From: Rheinheimera mangrovi
GTDB taxonomy: Bacteria; Pseudomonadota; Gammaproteobacteria; Enterobacterales; Alteromonadaceae
NCBI RefSeq assembly: GCF_003990335.1
Contig: NZ_CP034683.1
Location: 2,897,501-2,961,500 of the forward strand
Direction of reading: 5' to 3'
Length of the DNA stretch: 64,000 nucleotides
Shown here: positions 55,180 to 64,000 of the stretch, piece by piece
Position numbering within the stretch: the stretch's first letter is position 1
Layout of the letters: each line of letters opens with the position of its first letter
The notes under the pieces: generated by a model
What the model saw: the letters and a program-made list of their open reading frames with translations, nothing else
Told to the model about the DNA's origin: nothing
Database searches by the model: none
Made by a program: the position numbers and the translations under genes

Positions 55180-58100
55180 CTAACCCGCCGTAATCACCTT
55201 ATTTGCCAACAGCCGTGCCTTACCCAAGAAGCCTGACCAACGGATATTAAAGCGGATTAAGCCCCAGTAGGTTAATGGCACCAGCAGCAAGCTGGTTAAG
55301 GTAGAAAACACCAGCCCGCCAATAATGGCGATAGCCATAGGCGCATAACCCGGACCGTCCCCGCCTATGGTTGCATCACCAAAGGCCAGAGGCAGCAGAC
55401 CTAAAACTGTGGTCGACACCGTCATCAGAATAGGGCGTAACCTTGCTTCACAGGCTTCGATAATAAGTGGCACCAGCTCTGCATCAGGCTGCTCGTTACG
55501 CAACTGATTAATGCGGTCCACCAATACAATACCGTTATTCACCACTATGCCCATCAGCACCAGCATCCCTATCATGCCCATAATGCCCATAGAAGTGCCG
55601 GTGATTAAAAAAGCCCAGAACACGCCAACAAAAGAAAACAGCAGGGAGCCAATTACAGCTGTTGGCATAATCAAGGACTCAAACAGCGCCGCCATCACCA
55701 GATAAATCATAGCCACAGCCAACAGCATATTAATTTGCATAATGCCCTGAGCTTCATCCTGATACTGGAAACTGCCTTCAAAAGACCAGGCATAACCAGC
55801 GGGTAGCTGCAGCTGATTTAACCTCGTGGTCAGCTCTTCGCGGGCTTTGTCCATCGTCAGCTCTTTGCCCATATTCATACCAATGGCAAGGGTGGTCTGA
55901 CGGTTAAAACGACGGATCTCTGACAACAAAGGTTCGACTTTAAGTTCAGCCACCTGAGCTAAAGTGATCACTACATTGTCTTTTACCAGCACAGGAATAG
56001 CAGCAAGCTCTGCAGGTGAATGACTAACTTTTTCGTCATACAAGACTCTAAGCTGTACTTCTCCCTGTTCATCAGAACGATAAGTGCGCAAGTTGGTGCC
56101 GCGCAGCGCCAGTGTTACAGCCTGAGCTACAGCACTGGCATCCAGGCCCTGACGTTGTAACTCTTCATTATTCAACTGTATTTGCATTTCAAACTGACCA
56201 TCGGCGATTTCAGATCGCACGTCTTCCAGCCCTTTCACCTGTGCGATGACCGGCACTATATCGGCCGCGAGTTTGGTCAGCATTTCAGTGGATGGACCGG
56301 ATAAATGCACCTGCATACCACCGCCACTATCACTCCAGCTAAAGCTGGGCTGTGCACGCACCAGTTGTGGCCAGTTTTTGCGAATACTTTCTTTAATTTC
56401 TGCAACGGGTTTCACCAATGGATCGTTAAACATAATGATCGAAATGGCATGATTAGCGGTGTAATAACTGTACACAGACTCAATTTCATACTCTTCTTTA
56501 TGCTGATACAGATACGCTTCCATCCTCTTTACTTCCTGCTCAACTTCAGTCAGGTTGTAGTTGCCCTGCACGTTATAGTTCAAAAAAGCCCTGTTGCTGT
56601 CACCGCCATCATCATCGCCACCAGATACAGCGCCTATAGGGATCGCGACGCTGAACAACAATAAAAAGGCGATGCCAGTTGCGGCTTTTGGCGATGCCAT
56701 GACCCAGCGTAAGCAGCGGCCATAAAACTTATCGACTTTACTTGGTGCCGCGTTTTCAGAGCTGTGAATTTGTTTGATTTTAGTGGTCAGGAATGGAATT
56801 AGGGTTAAAGCGATTAATAGCGACACACCAAGAGCTATGGTAATAGCTATGGCGACGTGCTCTAAAAACACTGTCACATCCACTTTTTGGCCAATAATAT
56901 TAGGCAAAAATACGATGGCTGTTGTGGCGGTACCGGCAAGTACAGCCAGACTGACCCGGTTTACACCCAGTTCTGTGGCTTTTTTCGTATCAGGATCAGC
57001 GGCACGTTCACGGAATATACTTTCAGTGACAACCACAGAGTTGTCTACCAGCATACCAACAGCCAGCATCAGGCCCATCATGCTCAGTATATTTAAGCTG
57101 TAACCGAGGAAATACATAGCCCCCAAGGTGATCGCGATAGAGACTGGTACAGACAACACTACCACTAATGTGGTTGGAATATGACGTAAGAACAAATACA
57201 ACACGCCAAAAGATAGTAAAGCGCCAATAGCTCCGGAACTTAACAAGTTAGACAAAGAGTCCGTTACCCCTTTAGCCGTATCGTCCATCAGGAATAAATT
57301 AATGCCGTTAAAAGCCGGATCTTTTCCTGCTGCATCCACCACAGCTATCGCAGCACGGGATACATCCACCAGATTAGCGTTGGATTCTTTAAATACGTTC
57401 ATACCCACGGCGTAAGCCTGATGTAAATGCCGGCCTTCGTGACGTTTAGGTAATTCAAGCACTACATCAGCCACTGCACCTAAAGTTAAACCAGCTCGTA
57501 TAGGTAAAGCACGGATTTCATCCAGACTGGCAAACTCTCCTACAGGTTTCACCAGAATACTTTCGTTTGGATTACGCAGCTCGCCCGCAGTCATCGCGAA
57601 GTTACTTTCCTGCAGCAGCTGCACCAATTGCACCGGGTCTACCTGTAAATTACGCATACGCTGTGGGTCAAGGCGAATAGTTACCTGGCGTTTATCCACG
57701 CCATATAGCTCAACTTTGGATACCCCAGGCACCCGCTCCAATGGGCGTTTAATCACCCGTTCCAGCAAGTCGTACGCCATAGCTAAGTCACGATCACTGG
57801 AGATCCGCAGCTGGAAAATCGGCATATCGGAGGTATTAAACTGGTACACCATCACCCGCTCCACATCACGTGGTAACAAATGACGCATATTGTCTAAACG
57901 CTCACGCACCTCAATACTTTTGGTATTGATGTCTTCTTCCCAGTTAAATTCCAGCGAAACATCTGCACCATCTTCTTTAGAAAAACTGCGCATCTTTTTA
58001 ATGCCAGTCACTGTCGCCAGCGCTTCCTCCACTGGTCGGGTAATTAAACGTTCGGTTTCGCTGGGTGTGGCATTGGGGTAAGGCACATGCACATAAATTT

Positions 58101-58245
58101 CAGGAATGTCGATGCCGGGAAATCTCTCCAGTGGCAGCATGCGGCTGGCGATTAAGCCAAACACCAGCAAGGACAAAAACATCATACATAAAGTGACAGG
58201 CCGGGTTAAAGCAAAACGGGTGATGGCTAAAGGTTTATGATCCAT
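55180..58245 (-). CDS. RND efflux permease (second pump of the operon)
   Basis: 1021 aa, a complete RND permease with two 6-helix halves and two large periplasmic loops. The N-terminus is TRPVTLCMMFLSLLVFGLIA, the proton-relay region is GMLVDNSVVVTESIF, and the C-terminal half has MGIVVNNGIVLVDRINQLRN. The ATG at 58245 has AGGAG 7 nt upstream and lies 4 nt after the stop of the preceding RND gene. The two pumps share one adaptor gene. Substrate unknown; the HAE1-like drug or lipophile exporters are the nearest group. Confidence 0.92.
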   Translation of the reverse strand: MDHKPLAITRFALTRPVTLCMMFLSLLVFGLIASRMLPLERFPGIDIPEIYVHVPYPNATPSETERLITRPVEEALATVTGIKKMRSFSKEDGADVSLEFNWEEDINTKSIEVRERLDNMRHLLPRDVERVMVYQFNTSDMPIFQLRISSDRDLAMAYDLLERVIKRPLERVPGVSKVELYGVDKRQVTIRLDPQRMRNLQVDPVQLVQLLQESNFAMTAGELRNPNESILVKPVGEFASLDEIRALPIRAGLTLGAVADVVLELPKRHEGRHLHQAYAVGMNVFKESNANLVDVSRAAIAVVDAAGKDPAFNGINLFLMDDTAKGVTDSLSNLLSSGAIGALLSFGVLYLFLRHIPTTLVVVLSVPVSIAITLGAMYFLGYSLNILSMMGLMLAVGMLVDNSVVVTESIFRERAADPDTKKATELGVNRVSLAVLAGTATTAIVFLPNIIGQKVDVTVFLEHVAIAITIALGVSLLIALTLIPFLTTKIKQIHSSENAAPSKVDKFYGRCLRWVMASPKAATGIAFLLLFSVAIPIGAVSGGDDDGGDSNRAFLNYNVQGNYNLTEVEQEVKRMEAYLYQHKEEYEIESVYSYYTANHAISIIMFNDPLVKPVAEIKESIRKNWPQLVRAQPSFSWSDSGGGMQVHLSGPSTEMLTKLAADIVPVIAQVKGLEDVRSEIADGQFEMQIQLNNEELQRQGLDASAVAQAVTLALRGTNLRTYRSDEQGEVQLRVLYDEKVSHSPAELAAIPVLVKDNVVITLAQVAELKVEPLLSEIRRFNRQTTLAIGMNMGKELTMDKAREELTTRLNQLQLPAGYAWSFEGSFQYQDEAQGIMQINMLLAVAMIYLVMAALFESLIMPTAVIGSLLFSFVGVFWAFLITGTSMGIMGMIGMLVLMGIVVNNGIVLVDRINQLRNEQPDAELVPLIIEACEARLRPILMTVSTTVLGLLPLAFGDATIGGDGPGYAPMAIAIIGGLVFSTLTSLLLVPLTYWGLIRFNIRWSGFLGKARLLANKVITAG

Positions 58246-58249
58246 ACCG

Positions 58250-61200
58250 TTACTCCTGAACCGTTTGCACATCACGCGCAGTCAGACGGTACAACACAGG
58301 GATAAACACCAGCGTCAGCAAGGTCGACAGGCTTAAGCCCCAAATCACTGTAATGGCCATAGGAGAGCGGATTTCAGCACCATCACTGCTACCCAGTACC
58401 ATTGGCAATAAACCAAGCACTGTCGTTAAAGTCGTCATCAGAACAGGACGTAAACGAGTAGCACCAGCCTGCACTATGGCATCATTTAACGCCATTCCTT
58501 CGTCACGCAACTGGTTAATACGGTCTATCAGTACTATGGCGTTATTCACCACTATACCGGCCAGCATAATCAAGCCGATAAACACAATCACAGAAACCCG
58601 GGTTCCAGTCAGCCATAAGCCAAGTACGGCACCAGCACCAGCCAAAGGCACAGTGAATAAAATCAACAGGGGTTGCAGCAGGTTTTCAAACTGCGATGCC
58701 ATCACCAGGTACACCAGGAACACCGCCAGCAACAAGGCCATCATCAAGGAATTAAAAGAACGTTCCATCTCTTCACTTTGACCGACAATAGTGGCGCCAA
58801 CCCCATAAGGCAGCGTCAGTTGTGCCAACACAGCTTTAGCAGCCACAGTGCCTTGTTCTAAATCACCATAAGCCAGATTCGCGCTGACTAACGCCACACG
58901 TTGCTGGCCTATACGGGTAATTTCGCTTGGGCCTACTTCGCGCTTAATATCAGCAACGGCAGACAATGGCAGTGGTTTTTCACTATTTGGGTTGATAATA
59001 ATTTGCGCCAGTTGCTGTTCGGTATTGCGGAAGTTTTCCGCCAGACGTACACGAATATCTACTTTACGATCATTAATGGAATACTGACCTGCAATCTCAC
59101 CGCCTATATAATTGGCCACCCGCTTGGACACATCCGCCGCTGTTAAACCCAGCTGAGATAACCTGTCGTGGTGAAAATGTAAGGTGATTTCAGGCTGACC
59201 TGAACGTAATGAACTTTTGATATCAGTAAATCTGTCATTGCCGGCTAACAGTTTTGCCAGTTGATCCGAGGTTGCTTTTAAGCTGCTTAAATCATGGCCC
59301 GACAGCTCAATTTCCAGCGGTGTGCTAAAGCTGAACAACTGGGGTCTGTCTATTTTTGCAGTAAGCGCAGGCATTGTACTAACCGCATCACGGAACAACT
59401 GGATCAGTCGTTCTTCATCAGCTTTAGTCGCGCTGTCTTTTAAAATAATATTTAAGCGGCCCCAATGACTGCCTCCAACATTTGGATCCACAGTCATTTG
59501 CTGACCTGTACCGGCCTGAGCATAACTACGATCAATTTCCGGCTGCAGCGTCGCAATTTCTGCCAATTGTTTTAACACCTTGTCGGTACGATCGATCGCG
59601 CTACCGACAGGAAGTTGCACTTCGACATAAAACTCCCCCTGACTCATGCTTGGGATCACATCAAAACCTAAACCTGGGATCAGTGAATAAATAAGAGCCG
59701 TCAGGCCTATAGTGGCAGTCAGTACCAAAGCTTTAGCTTGTAAGGCCGCAGTTAATACAGCACGGTAACCCGACTCCAAAACCCGTAAAAATGCCTGAAC
59801 CAGATTCAGCAGCGGATTAAAGATAAATCTTAAGCCTTTAGCTACAGCGCGGAACACAATAGTGAATAAGGTAAATAGGCATAAAAACAGAAAGCGTACG
59901 CCCAGATACAACAGATGAAAAGGCACCAGCGGCCATAAATACCAGCGGCTTGGCTTAATAGACAGTGGTGCTGCTGTGGTGTCGGAAGCTACAGTTGCAG
60001 CAGACGTTGTGCGCTCACGAGCCGCCATCGCAGGGATCAGAGTTAAAGCCACCAGCAGTGACGCCAATAAAGCGTAAGTGACGGTTAGCGCCTGATCTTT
60101 AAACAGCTGACCAGCCACTCCCTCGACAAACACCAGTGGGAAAAATACCGCCACAGTAGTCAAAGTAGAAGCTGTAATGGCCATAGCGACTTCGCTGGCA
60201 CCTTTTTTCGCCGCCTCCATAGGCGCCATGCCTTGCTCTTTATAACGGGCAATATTCTCTAATACGACTATAGCGTTATCCACCAGCATACCTATAGCCA
60301 GAGCAATACCACCTAAACTCATAATATTTAGGCTAATATCCTGGGCATACATCAGGTTGAAAGTGGCAATCACAGACAGCGGGATAGAAATGGAGATCAC
60401 AAGAGTGGTCCAGACATTACGCAGGAACAAATACAGCACCAGCATCGCCAGAATACCGCCTTCAAAAGCGGCGGATTTCACTTCGTCTATGGCTTGTTTG
60501 ATAAAAGTGGATTGGTCATACACTAAGGTCAACTGATAACCTGCAGGCAGGTTTTTCTGTAAATCTGTCAGTTTCGCCGTCACAGTTTTGGCCACTTGTA
60601 CTGTATTGGCATCGCCTTCTTTGTAGATGGCAATTTCAATGGCTTCTTTGCCATGCACATAAGTAATGCTTTGACGATCAACGAAGGCATCGCGGATCTC
60701 AGCGATGTCAGACAAGCGAATTTGGCTCTCGCCTACCTTGGCAATATACAAATTACGTATTTCGTCTAAGCTAGCAAACTGGTTAATGGTACGGACTAAG
60801 TAGTCATGGCTGCCAGTTTCTAAACGACCACCCGCCTGATTAATGTTTTGCTCTTTTAAACGCTGATTGACAGTGCTGATGTTCAATTTCAGCTGGCTGA
60901 GTTTTTCATTGTCGATCAGAATTTGAATTTCCTGAGTTAAACCGCCATCAGGCCGCACTGCTGCCACGCCAGCTAAAGACTCCAGACGACGTCGCAGGTC
61001 TTCTTCCGCAAAAGTACGTAAGCTCACCAACTGCGCCGGACTTAAGCCTGCTTTTTCATCCCGGCTTAAGGCCAAACGAACAACAGGATCTAAATTTGGG
61101 TTAAACCGCAGCAACAAAGGTTTTTTCACATCCAGCGGCAGGTACAGTACATCGATTTTTTCTCGAACTTCAAGGCCTGCCAGATCCATATCTGAGCCCC

Positions 61201-61489
61201 ATTCAAATTCCATAATCACGTCTGAACGGCCTGCACGGGATACTGAATGCACTTTACGAATGCCTTTGACAATTCCCACAGCTTCTTCGATTGGTTTACT
61301 GACCAACTGCTCCACTTCGGCCGGCGCTGCGCCTGCATATTCAGTGCGGATAGTTAAAGTTGGGTAAGACAAATCAGGAAGTAAATTGACGGCCAGTCGG
61401 CCCATAGCGACCAGACCAAATAACATAATGCCTAAAGTGAACATCCACATGGTGACCGGACGTGCAACGGCTGTATCCACTAATTTCAT
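58250..61489 (-). CDS. RND efflux permease with central hydrophobic insert
   Basis: 1079 aa, RND permease (ARPVTMWMFTLGIMLFGLVA at the start, GMLVDNAIVVLENIARYKEQ around Asp404, AGIVVNNAIVLIDRINQLRD in the second half). Between helix 6 and helix 7 (about residues 490-575) lies a longer linker than usual with an extra hydrophobic stretch (PLVPFHLLYLGVRFLFLCLF). It follows the adaptor gene after a 196-bp gap that holds an ERIC-like element, and leads into the second pump 4 nt downstream. Confidence 0.92.
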   Translation of the reverse strand: MKLVDTAVARPVTMWMFTLGIMLFGLVAMGRLAVNLLPDLSYPTLTIRTEYAGAAPAEVEQLVSKPIEEAVGIVKGIRKVHSVSRAGRSDVIMEFEWGSDMDLAGLEVREKIDVLYLPLDVKKPLLLRFNPNLDPVVRLALSRDEKAGLSPAQLVSLRTFAEEDLRRRLESLAGVAAVRPDGGLTQEIQILIDNEKLSQLKLNISTVNQRLKEQNINQAGGRLETGSHDYLVRTINQFASLDEIRNLYIAKVGESQIRLSDIAEIRDAFVDRQSITYVHGKEAIEIAIYKEGDANTVQVAKTVTAKLTDLQKNLPAGYQLTLVYDQSTFIKQAIDEVKSAAFEGGILAMLVLYLFLRNVWTTLVISISIPLSVIATFNLMYAQDISLNIMSLGGIALAIGMLVDNAIVVLENIARYKEQGMAPMEAAKKGASEVAMAITASTLTTVAVFFPLVFVEGVAGQLFKDQALTVTYALLASLLVALTLIPAMAARERTTSAATVASDTTAAPLSIKPSRWYLWPLVPFHLLYLGVRFLFLCLFTLFTIVFRAVAKGLRFIFNPLLNLVQAFLRVLESGYRAVLTAALQAKALVLTATIGLTALIYSLIPGLGFDVIPSMSQGEFYVEVQLPVGSAIDRTDKVLKQLAEIATLQPEIDRSYAQAGTGQQMTVDPNVGGSHWGRLNIILKDSATKADEERLIQLFRDAVSTMPALTAKIDRPQLFSFSTPLEIELSGHDLSSLKATSDQLAKLLAGNDRFTDIKSSLRSGQPEITLHFHHDRLSQLGLTAADVSKRVANYIGGEIAGQYSINDRKVDIRVRLAENFRNTEQQLAQIIINPNSEKPLPLSAVADIKREVGPSEITRIGQQRVALVSANLAYGDLEQGTVAAKAVLAQLTLPYGVGATIVGQSEEMERSFNSLMMALLLAVFLVYLVMASQFENLLQPLLILFTVPLAGAGAVLGLWLTGTRVSVIVFIGLIMLAGIVVNNAIVLIDRINQLRDEGMALNDAIVQAGATRLRPVLMTTLTTVLGLLPMVLGSSDGAEIRSPMAITVIWGLSLSTLLTLVFIPVLYRLTARDVQTVQE

Positions 61490-61520
61490 AGAAGATCTCC
61501 AGATATTTTTTTAGTTGTTT

Positions 61521-61647
61521 TATGCCCGTCGTACTTGAAGCCGCAGCTTTGTTGACTTCACTCTCTCGCCCCAATCACATAGGACAACTATGCTCAGGGG
61601 ACTCTATCGCTTGTCGTCGCGCTGCAACTCCAATTACTTAGGGCGTA
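61521..61647. repeat. ERIC-like intergenic repeat (127 bp)
   Basis: Exactly 127 bp, from TATGCCCGTCGTACTTGAAG at the left to CTGCAACTCCAATTACTTAG plus GGCGTA at the right. The layout and many bases match the enterobacterial repetitive intergenic consensus as I remember it: left end TATACCCGTCATACTTCAAG, an inner CCCC...GGGG hairpin with CATAG/CTATG arms, and the CTGCAACTCGAATTATTT right end. The two ends are imperfect inverted repeats (18 of 26 positions). It sits between co-directional operon genes, so it is transcribed. Confidence 0.85.
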
Positions 61648-61671
61648 ATGGCAGGGCTTTCACCCTGCCAT
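61648..61671. promoter_or_regulatory. Intercistronic hairpin after the adaptor gene
   Basis: ATGGCAGGG (61648-61656) and CCCTGCCAT (61663-61671) form a perfect 9-bp stem with a 6-nt loop, directly after the adaptor gene and directly before the ERIC-like element in the transcript. No T-run follows, so an attenuator or mRNA-stabilising role is likelier than full termination. Confidence 0.5.
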
Positions 61672-61685
61672 GGAGGGAGATTAAA

Positions 61686-62753
61686 TTAACTCTTCGCAAT
61701 CACCTGAACAGGGCTTTGCTCTTTCAGACTGGCCTGACCTGCAGTAACCACCTGATCACCTTCAGCTAAACCTTCAACCACTTCAAACATGCTGTCTGAT
61801 TCATAACCTGTTGTGATGGTTTTGCGCTCTACTTTGCCATCTTTGTTCACAACAAAGACTGAACTACTGTTATCCATCGCCATTACTGCACGTTTTGGCA
61901 CTAACAACGCAGCGGTTTTGGCATCGTATTGCACTTCGACCTGAGCAAACATACCGGCTTTTAATGTCAGGTCACTGTTATCCACCGCAACAGTGACACG
62001 GGCAGTACCTGTAGCGGCATCAACAACCGGAGAAATACGGATAATTTTAGCTTCCTTTGCAGGCATAGCAGCGAAGTGCAAATAGGCAACCTGGCCTACT
62101 TTGGCACGAGGCAACTGATGCTCAGGCAAATTGATCACTGCTTCTAAACGTTCTTGTGACACAATTTCAAACAAAGCTTTGGATGAATATTCAGTGATCA
62201 ACTGACCCACTTTGACATGACGGCGGGCTATCACACCGCTGATAGGCGCGATGATCTGTGTTTCTTTTAACGCCAGTTCGGACAAAGCCACAGAAGCAGA
62301 TAAAGATTCAACCTGCCATTTTAATTTGTCGTATAAGTCGAAACTAACCAGTTTTTTCTGGTACATGGCTTCTAATCGGGTTAATTCGCTTTTCAATTGA
62401 CCTAATTCGGCTTTGCCTTTGGCTAAGTTTAATTGCTGACGCTCAGTGTCTAAGATAGCCATCACCTGCCCAGCCTTTACAACATCACCTTCTTCAACAA
62501 ACAGCTGCTGTACTATGCCGGTAGATTTGCTATTCACTTCAGCATCTTCTTTGGCTTCCAAGGTACTGGTGGTGCGATACAAACTGCTGATTTCACCACG
62601 GCTGACCAGAGCGGCTTCCACAGGGATGCTGATCACAGCCTCCACTTTTGCAGCATCCGGACTTCCTTCAGCGCTGCCGCAACCGGTTAATACCAAAGAG
62701 CTGGCCAATAAGGCAGTAGTTACAGCAGTAGCAAGCAATGAACGGGTTTTCAT
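61686..62753 (-). CDS. RND periplasmic adaptor lipoprotein (membrane fusion protein)
   Basis: 355 aa. A lipoprotein signal ends LVLTGC with Cys25 as lipidation site. Lipoyl halves (VNSKSTGIVQQLFVEEGDVV and IIAPISGVIARRHVKVGQLI) flank a short coiled coil, followed by the beta-barrel and membrane-proximal domains ending VVEGLAEGDQVVTAG. First gene of the operon with two RND permeases; no outer-membrane factor is encoded nearby, so a TolC-like channel must come from elsewhere. Confidence 0.92.
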   Translation of the reverse strand: MKTRSLLATAVTTALLASSLVLTGCGSAEGSPDAAKVEAVISIPVEAALVSRGEISSLYRTTSTLEAKEDAEVNSKSTGIVQQLFVEEGDVVKAGQVMAILDTERQQLNLAKGKAELGQLKSELTRLEAMYQKKLVSFDLYDKLKWQVESLSASVALSELALKETQIIAPISGVIARRHVKVGQLITEYSSKALFEIVSQERLEAVINLPEHQLPRAKVGQVAYLHFAAMPAKEAKIIRISPVVDAATGTARVTVAVDNSDLTLKAGMFAQVEVQYDAKTAALLVPKRAVMAMDNSSSVFVVNKDGKVERKTITTGYESDSMFEVVEGLAEGDQVVTAGQASLKEQSPVQVIAKS

Positions 62754-62958
62754 AATTTATCCTTAAACAAGCAAAGTCGAATCAGTTGCAGTGGGATTGC
62801 ATCCCTTGTGCCACTTCGAAAATGAAAAACAATTCCATTTAAAAACAACAACTTAATAAAATAAAACACATAATCAGCTTCTGTTCATTATTTGAATTTA
62901 GCTAATTCCACTACTTTTTAGTCAAAGCAAGATCCGACCAGTAGCAAAATTTGCCAGT

Positions 62959-62978
62959 CTTAGAGCATGTACTCTAAG
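62959..62978. promoter_or_regulatory. Palindrome overlapping the FadL-type porin promoter
   Basis: CTTAGAG, 6 bp, CTCTAAG: perfect 7-bp arms. It lies immediately upstream of a TATAAT (62991-62996) and covers the -35 position, a typical repressor or activator location. Confidence 0.5.
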
Positions 62979-62990
62979 CCCTCACCCTCC

Positions 62991-62996
62991 TATAAT
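62991..62996 (+). promoter_or_regulatory. -10 element of the porin gene
   Basis: Perfect TATAAT, 31 bp before the ATG at 63028. The -35 region at 17-bp spacing (TGTACT) is poor and lies in the palindrome, suggesting regulated activation. Confidence 0.55.
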
Positions 62997-63027
62997 GCCG
63001 CGAAATTTATTACAGGGTACAAAAACA

Positions 63028-64000
63028 ATGTTACGAAAAGCTTCATTACCACTAGCAATCAGTCTTGCCTTAGTCAGCCAGTCTGCATTTGCTGAAGGCT
63101 ACAAATTATTTGAACAATCTGTCAGCGCCGCTGGCAATGCTTATGCTGGCCGTGGTGCGCAAATCACCGACGCCTCTTTGGTGTATTCTAACCCTGCAGC
63201 TTTAACAAAACTCAAAGGTGCACAATTTTCCGGTGGTCTGAATCTGATCCACGCCACCACACGTTACAGCGACGCATCGGCGCAAAGCGCCAATGGTATG
63301 GCTGTTTCAGGCCGTGACTCAGGTAAACTGACGTTGTCAGAGTTAGTGCCTTTTGCCTTTTACAGTGACCATTTCACCGACAACTTAAGCTGGGGTATTG
63401 GTGTGTACGCTCCTTTTGGTTTGTCATCTGACTACCAAAACGATTGGGTAGGTCGTTATTTTGCAGATGAAACCTCCATTAAAGTAGTAGCTATGCAACC
63501 CACAGTGGCTTACAAGTTGAGTCAGGACTGGTCTTTTGGCTTAGGCTTAAATATCAATTACGCCGAAGGCACCTTATCTAAATACAAAGACCATTCCGGT
63601 TTATGTGAGTTAGGAACCAACATAAATGGTTTGTATGGCGCCAATGTCTATAACGCGGCTTACTGTGACAGCCACTATGAAGTAAATGGTGACGACGTAG
63701 CTGCGGGTTATAGCTTTGGTCTTCACGGTGATTTAGGCTCAACTAAACTGGCTTTGGTGTATCACTCTGAAGTGAAATACACCTTAAAAGGTGATTCTGA
63801 AATCACCAATACACCTATCACTGGTGCCAACGTAGTAGGAAATCCAAACTTTATTGCAGTGGCTCCCAATCTGCCAGCCATCAGCTTAGCAACCGGAAAA
63901 CTGGCATCAAACAGCTACTTGTCGGAACAAAGTAAACTGGACTTAACCACGCCGGCCAACCTGGCTTTTAGCGTTGATCAGAAACTGACGGATGTTTTAT
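63028..64000 (+). CDS. FadL/OmpP1/TodX family outer-membrane porin (3' end missing)
   Basis: First 324 residues of a long-chain fatty-acid/hydrocarbon porin; the frame stays open to the window end. The signal peptide (MLRKASLPLAISLALVSQSA) is followed by the family N-terminus EGYKLFEQSVSAAGNAYAGR, then ASLVYSNPAALTKLKG and barrel strands such as WGIGVYAPFGLSSDYQNDWV. Such proteins let hydrophobic compounds diffuse across the outer membrane. ATG at 63028 with AGGG about 10 nt upstream. The gene diverges from the RND efflux operon. Confidence 0.88.
   Translation, partial: MLRKASLPLAISLALVSQSAFAEGYKLFEQSVSAAGNAYAGRGAQITDASLVYSNPAALTKLKGAQFSGGLNLIHATTRYSDASAQSANGMAVSGRDSGKLTLSELVPFAFYSDHFTDNLSWGIGVYAPFGLSSDYQNDWVGRYFADETSIKVVAMQPTVAYKLSQDWSFGLGLNINYAEGTLSKYKDHSGLCELGTNINGLYGANVYNAAYCDSHYEVNGDDVAAGYSFGLHGDLGSTKLALVYHSEVKYTLKGDSEITNTPITGANVVGNPNFIAVAPNLPAISLATGKLASNSYLSEQSKLDLTTPANLAFSVDQKLTDVL

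Overview
The window looks like chromosomal DNA of a free-living gammaproteobacterium of the Alteromonadales/Chromatiales type, and Rheinheimera or a close relative is my best guess. This is inferred from the tig-clpP-clpX-lon-hupB-ppiD order, the large TonB-dependent receptor, the secreted propeller/amidohydrolase enzyme and the overall protein style. No rRNA, tRNA, prophage, transposase gene or CRISPR array was found. Both edges cut genes: sapD at the left and a FadL-family porin at the right.

Layout. 1-1.4 kb: end of sapD and sapF (peptide ABC transporter ATPases). 1.5-10.1 kb, minus strand: proteostasis block tig, clpP, clpX, lon, hupB, ppiD, with a sigma-32-type promoter before lon. 10.4-12.7 kb: DUF969-DUF979-pcp operon, probably for pyroglutamyl compounds. 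12.7-13.2 kb: a guanidine-II riboswitch before a SugE/Gdx exporter. 13.2-15.6 kb, minus: DUF1289, MgtC and a CPA2 antiporter. 15.8-22.1 kb: a secreted propeller-amidohydrolase and a propeller diguanylate cyclase. 22.2-26.7 kb: ygiD, two small membrane-anchored unknowns, a GNAT enzyme and ygiQ. 27.3-30.6 kb: a TonB-dependent receptor. 30.7-33.5 kb, minus: a GDT1-family manganese exporter behind a yybP-ykoY manganese riboswitch, then the glutathione formaldehyde pathway (adhC, fghA) with a divergent LysR gene. 34.6-35.5 kb: a MntA/HepT toxin-antitoxin pair whose toxin start looks damaged.

35.8-44.2 kb holds the most complete regulatory circuit. An NtrC-type activator and its histidine kinase diverge from an export operon (HlyD adaptor, ABC ATPase, FtsX/MacB-type permease, metallo-beta-lactamase-fold lipoprotein). 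The gap contains a perfect palindrome (candidate activator site) and a textbook -24/-12 sigma-54 promoter. 44.2-48.5 kb: two small membrane proteins (one only 47 aa), an ECF sigma factor with a probable membrane anti-sigma partner, a Bcr/CflA pump and an unknown protein whose upstream region shares a GTAAC motif with that of the sigma gene. 48.5-50.5 kb: an AraC regulator divergent from a secreted alpha/beta hydrolase, with a 21-bp-spaced direct repeat between them. 51-54 kb: pntAB. 54-62.8 kb, minus: a periplasmic solute-binding-like protein and an operon of one adaptor plus two RND pumps, interrupted by a 127-bp ERIC-like element. 63-64 kb: start of a FadL-type porin behind a small palindrome.

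Function and motif calls come from reading sequence by eye and memory of the families; no searches were run. Start codons were moved from the longest possible ORF wherever a ribosome-binding site or family alignment favoured another codon.
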